A DNA stretch of 64,000 nt from WTAW01 sp964406575 (GTDB taxonomy: Bacteria > Acidobacteriota > Aminicenantia > Aminicenantales > Aminicenantaceae): contig CAYOSH010000002.1 of the NCBI GenBank assembly GCA_964406575.1, positions 124,001 through 188,000 of the forward strand, given 5' to 3'. The first letter of the stretch is position 1; each line of letters begins with the position of its first letter. A model generated the notes under the pieces. The model was not told the DNA's origin, searched no databases, and was given only the letters and a program-made list of their open reading frames with translations. Positions 60,494 through 64,000 of the stretch are shown here, piece after piece. The position numbers and the translations under genes were made by a program.

Positions 60494-63400
60494 ATGAAAC
60501 GATTGTCCCTTCCGGTCATGTGTGTTTGTGTTGTGCTGGGGAGTTTATCTGTTCTGAACGGACAACAGAGATTGGATGGATCCGTCGTCGGCAAAGTGGT
60601 TGACGCCGGTAACCAGCCTCTGCCAGGAGTGACTGTCACAATCGAGGCTGAGGTTATGCCGCACCCATTGATATTCATCACTACAGCTGCGGGAATTTTT
60701 CGATTTCCAGCTCTTCCCCCGGGCGATGGCTATGCCCTGACTTTTGAAGTTTTGGGATTCAAAAGCATAACCCGGAGAGGTTTGCATGTGAGCGTGGGGA
60801 AGACGACCTCTATCTCCATAATCATGGAACTGGGAGGGCTGGAGGAAGCTGTCACGGTCGTGGGCTTTTCTCCGGTCGTCGATGTCCGATCCTCAAAAAC
60901 TTCTGTCAATTATACTAGAGATCTCATCTATCACATTCCTATGTCACGGGACCTTTATGATGTTCTCAACTCAATACCAGGTGCTGTATCCGAGAATGTG
61001 GATTACAGGCGGACCTCTTTTATAGCTGGCGGAACTGTCCGTGGGAACCAGTACTCTGTGGATGGTGTCACCATCAACGATCCTGTTGTCATGTATCCCA
61101 TGACCAACATCAACATCGATGTGTATGAAGAAGTGGAGTTTGGTCTGTTCGGTCATCCGGCTGATGTGGGATTGGCAGACGGCGGATTTATCAACATCGT
61201 CACCAAGTCCGGCGGCAATGATTATCATGGGGGATTCACAGCCGAATATTTTAATGACAAGATGAGTCAGAGTCTCATAAGCCGGGAAGACCTGAGTTCC
61301 GTAGGATTGGATAAACCCATGGGACGGAGCTCCTGGAGCGACATCTCGCTGTATTTGGGCGGGCCCTTGATGAGAGATAGGCTCTGGTTCTTCGCCAACG
61401 GTCGGTATTACACATGGGCTCAAGACTTTAATCTTGTGTCTTGGGACGACACCCTTGCTCACAGGGAGCGGATGTACACACAAGAAGAAGGTCCTCATAA
61501 GGAAATAAACCTCTTCGGAAAATTGACCTTTCAACTCACCCCTGAGATCCGTTTGACGACCATGTACAATCTGGCCAACATCCACGAGGATTACTACACG
61601 CAACATCTTTCAAGTTATACGGATAGAACGGCAACATCCAGATGGGATGGCGAGAAAGGCCACACGCTGAGCGTTCAAGTCAACTGGGTCACCAACCAGA
61701 ATTATTTTATGGATCTTCGGCTGGGCTACAATTACAGGTATTTCCCTTTGCCTTACAGCGATTATGCGCTCGAAGATGCGCCTCAGTACTGGGATCGCTA
61801 CTGGTCGATGTATCGAAACAATTCCAGATTTCAAGAGACATACACGCGGAGGAGGCTCAACCCGTCCGTGATGGCCACCATTTTTGCCGATGGCCTTATG
61901 GGCACCAATCACGAGATCAAGTTCGGCGTTGAGTATGAATGGGTCTCCAGCGATTGGGATTGGTGGAGGGGAAATCCCGTAAGATTTGATTATTTTGACG
62001 GAAATATTTATTCGTATCCGACATCCAATTCCCCAAACAGGGGATTTGTCTATATCTACACTTGCGGCCCTACTCGTTCGTCTTCGATCGAGCAGGACTC
62101 GAAAACCAGATTTGGGGCCTTCATCCAAGACACCCTTTCCCTCAGCGACCGATGGACATTTAATCTCGGTTTGCGATTTGATACAAGCACCGGCCGCTTT
62201 CCCACACAGAGCAAAGATGCGACAGCTGACCCCTACGGTATCCTCCCCGTCCTGCCCGGACTCAAAGAGTTGTCTCCATACAACAGTTATGAAATTGAAA
62301 AACGCACGGTATTGACCTGGACACATTTCTCTCCGCGTTTCGGTTTCTCTTATGATGTCTTTGGAGATGGAAAGACATCTGTGAGGGGTTCTTGGTCTCG
62401 ATATAATGAGTACCTCATGGTCCAGTATTTTAACTCGATGAACCCCCTCTATCCCCGAGGCGGAGCTTGGTATTGGTATGATGACAACTACAATCAGATG
62501 CCGGATGCTGAGGATAGGTACGAAATTTATGACTTGCCGGATAGTCCTTTTGGCCTGGATTTGGAGAGTGTTTTAGATCCTGAATCGTCGGCGCCCCATA
62601 CTGATGAATTCACTCTGGGCATAGAACAAGAGTTGGGAAAGAACTTCAGTGCAGGCATAACCTTAATCTACAAACACAAGTCGAATATTTTTGAGGATGT
62701 GAATGACTATGGGCTCGGTAAAGCCAATGCATGGAAAGGCTACAGCCCCCAGAGCCCGTTCTGGGAAAAATTCACCTTTAATGATCCCGGAGATGACGGG
62801 TTGTTCGGCACCGGTGATGACAAGATCTCCACCTGCTATGCCGAACTGGCGACTTCTCCGGGAGACCGGCACTGGTTTTACACCAACCTGGATATGGGCT
62901 TCCGAAAATACACCGCTCTGCAGTTTATTCTCAACAAACGCATGTCCAATCGATGGCAGCTTCTCGCGTCTTTAGTTTGGAGCAAGGCATGGGGGAATAT
63001 CGGAGGGAAGTACTCAGAGACGGGAGGGGCGTCCCCGAATTATGACACTCCCAACTCACTCATTTTTCCTGAGGGACGATTGGATTATGACCGGCCACTC
63101 AACATCAAGATCCAGAGCACAGTTATCCTGCCTCAAGATATCATCCTCAGCGGGTCTTTCAGGCATCTTTCGGGAGCTCCATGGGCAAGGACCCTGTGGA
63201 TCATCATCCCAGAGAATGAACGGTATCTGTACCTGGGACAAGAGTACAATATTATCACTGAGGAGAGTGGAACAAGACGCACTGCTCCTCTGACCACTCT
63301 GGATCTGAGGTTGGAAAAAAAATTTCGCCTGTCAGATACGATATACTTGGGTGGATATATCGACATCTTGAATGCTTTTGGTTGGAGCGGGTATAAGATC

Positions 63401-63535
63401 GATTCCGATCCCGGCGGCTACCTGGATTATCGTGATCCCGATGATCCGGTTTTTAAAAGGTACAGCAGTTACGGCGAGATCATGAGTGCATACGGAACCC
63501 GCGTGGTCAAAGTCAGCCTGCGCCTCACATTCTAG
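60494..63535 (+). CDS. TonB-dependent receptor with CarboxypepD-regulatory domain (2)
   Basis: This 1013-residue outer-membrane receptor starts at the ATG at 60494, chosen for GAGGAGA and the signal peptide MKRLSLPVMCVCVVLGSL. Residues ~27-110 form the carboxypeptidase-regulatory domain (VVGKVVDAGNQPLPGVTVTI). The plug (VNYTRDLIYHIPMSRDLYDV, SVDGVTINDP, GGFINIVTKSGGN) and a long barrel follow; the segment NRWQLLASLVWSKAWGN near residue 830 parallels receptor 1. The ligand is unknown. It is expressed from a sigma-54 promoter through a leader hairpin, and no SusD-like gene is adjacent. Confidence 0.9.
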   Translation: MKRLSLPVMCVCVVLGSLSVLNGQQRLDGSVVGKVVDAGNQPLPGVTVTIEAEVMPHPLIFITTAAGIFRFPALPPGDGYALTFEVLGFKSITRRGLHVSVGKTTSISIIMELGGLEEAVTVVGFSPVVDVRSSKTSVNYTRDLIYHIPMSRDLYDVLNSIPGAVSENVDYRRTSFIAGGTVRGNQYSVDGVTINDPVVMYPMTNINIDVYEEVEFGLFGHPADVGLADGGFINIVTKSGGNDYHGGFTAEYFNDKMSQSLISREDLSSVGLDKPMGRSSWSDISLYLGGPLMRDRLWFFANGRYYTWAQDFNLVSWDDTLAHRERMYTQEEGPHKEINLFGKLTFQLTPEIRLTTMYNLANIHEDYYTQHLSSYTDRTATSRWDGEKGHTLSVQVNWVTNQNYFMDLRLGYNYRYFPLPYSDYALEDAPQYWDRYWSMYRNNSRFQETYTRRRLNPSVMATIFADGLMGTNHEIKFGVEYEWVSSDWDWWRGNPVRFDYFDGNIYSYPTSNSPNRGFVYIYTCGPTRSSSIEQDSKTRFGAFIQDTLSLSDRWTFNLGLRFDTSTGRFPTQSKDATADPYGILPVLPGLKELSPYNSYEIEKRTVLTWTHFSPRFGFSYDVFGDGKTSVRGSWSRYNEYLMVQYFNSMNPLYPRGGAWYWYDDNYNQMPDAEDRYEIYDLPDSPFGLDLESVLDPESSAPHTDEFTLGIEQELGKNFSAGITLIYKHKSNIFEDVNDYGLGKANAWKGYSPQSPFWEKFTFNDPGDDGLFGTGDDKISTCYAELATSPGDRHWFYTNLDMGFRKYTALQFILNKRMSNRWQLLASLVWSKAWGNIGGKYSETGGASPNYDTPNSLIFPEGRLDYDRPLNIKIQSTVILPQDIILSGSFRHLSGAPWARTLWIIIPENERYLYLGQEYNIITEESGTRRTAPLTTLDLRLEKKFRLSDTIYLGGYIDILNAFGWSGYKIDSDPGGYLDYRDPDDPVFKRYSSYGEIMSAYGTRVVKVSLRLTF

Positions 63536-63606
63536 ACCGAACCGGACTTTGCCTTCCGAGCGAAGCTGTGGTATATACTTTCTGATTCTATCTTGGAGCG
63601 CTGTGA

Positions 63607-64000
63607 ATGAAATATGGCAAAAGATATCAGTGGTCAATTTTCAGCATAATGCTGGTGGCGTTTGCTTTTTCAATGAGCATTCGGATGGACGTATTCGGAG
63701 CTACAAATCTGAGAGAATCAGCTGGAAAAGCATTTGATATTGGAGTTTTGGCTGAGAGAACGGAAACCGTCTCAGAAATCTGGATGAGTGTTTACATGCA
63801 GGGTGTGAAGATCGGCTACAGCCACAGCCAGGCATGGGAACTCATTAAAAATGGCCTCTCCTTCAAACGAAACATCCAAAAGTCCTGGATGAGAGTTTCG
63901 CGCCTGGGGGGCAATCCTGTGGAGATATCAACAGAGCAAGATTCTCTGTACGATGCAGAGAGAAACCCTCTGGAAACGACGATACGAACAAAAATGTCCC
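63607..64000 (+). CDS. Exported protein, 3' end outside window
   Basis: The first 131 codons are visible. The N-terminus is a signal or anchor (YQWSIFSIMLVAFAFSMSI). The segment IWMSVYMQGVKIGYSHSQAW recalls the N-terminal region of some exported transglutaminase-like proteins (shared VYxxGxKIGYS pattern, from memory). It starts 71 nt after TonB receptor 2 with no terminator between, so it may share the transcript. No domain can be confirmed from this part. Confidence 0.55.
   Translation, partial: MKYGKRYQWSIFSIMLVAFAFSMSIRMDVFGATNLRESAGKAFDIGVLAERTETVSEIWMSVYMQGVKIGYSHSQAWELIKNGLSFKRNIQKSWMRVSRLGGNPVEISTEQDSLYDAERNPLETTIRTKMS

Noticed and set aside
1..64000. tRNA, rRNA, CRISPR arrays, integrases or phage genes
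   Set aside because: I looked for T-loop words, regularly spaced repeats and typical recombinase motifs on both strands by eye and found none; a covariance-model search would be decisive.

Overview
The window looks like chromosomal DNA of an anaerobic member of the Acidobacteriota, most likely a Candidatus Aminicenantes relative. This is inferred from family content only: GWxTD proteins, an acidobacterial-type VWFA protein, TonB-dependent receptors with N-terminal carboxypeptidase-regulatory domains, sulfatase-TPR fusions and an oxygen-sensitive class III ribonucleotide reductase. I see no rRNA, tRNA, CRISPR array, phage or intact insertion sequence. Coding density is high, and most gaps hold regulatory sites or degenerate dispersed repeats.

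Layout. 1-2.8 kb: 5' part of an asparagine synthetase gene and a GT-C type membrane glycosyltransferase, both on the minus strand. 3.4-10.3 kb: a sigma-54 promoter and an operon of four minor prepilins plus a PilY1-like adhesin. 10.6-13.8 kb: a minus-strand operon of ABC ATPase, permease, TPR protein and prepilin peptidase. 14-21 kb: ferritin-like protein, agmatinase, M64 and M20 peptidases, free methionine sulfoxide reductase, and two repeat-rich gaps. 21-25.7 kb: a conserved small protein, a FecR/Trp-rich/Ser-Arg-rich surface protein behind a sigma-54 promoter, a lipoprotein, a zinc-ribbon membrane protein and YjbQ. 26-29.6 kb: anaerobic dNTP operon nrdD-grx-nrdG-dut with a sigma-70 type promoter and two NrdR-like boxes. 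29.7-38.2 kb: TrmJ-like methyltransferase, OsmC, SppA, a degenerate HD-GYP membrane protein, lipid kinase, SDR epimerase and a PHP metallohydrolase. 39.8-46.5 kb: a minus-strand operon of four exported proteins (GWxTD-TPR, CarboxypepD-TPR, GWxTD, VWFA). 46.9-64 kb: two TonB-dependent receptors flanking a sulfatase-TPR protein, a ferritin-like protein, an M19 dipeptidase and a signalling block (orphan peptide-binding protein, NtrB-like kinase, NtrC-like activator, lone receiver, 63-aa protein, lone Fis-type HTH protein).

The main theme is a candidate sigma-54 regulon. Six intergenic sites match the -24/-12 pattern GG-N10-GC. They lie upstream of the pilin operon, the FecR-like gene, both TonB receptors, the binding-protein/NtrB/NtrC operon and the receiver/Fis operon. 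A GTAAA-N5-TTTAC palindrome lies 75-90 bp upstream of two of these promoters. A 17-bp word is shared, in opposite orientation, upstream of both TonB-receptor promoters. The second TonB receptor also has an intrinsic-terminator-like hairpin directly in front of its ribosome binding site. My inference is that one locally encoded system co-regulates surface structures (pili, receptors, surface proteins) with a peptide-sensing module. All of this comes from reading the sequence; no searches were run.
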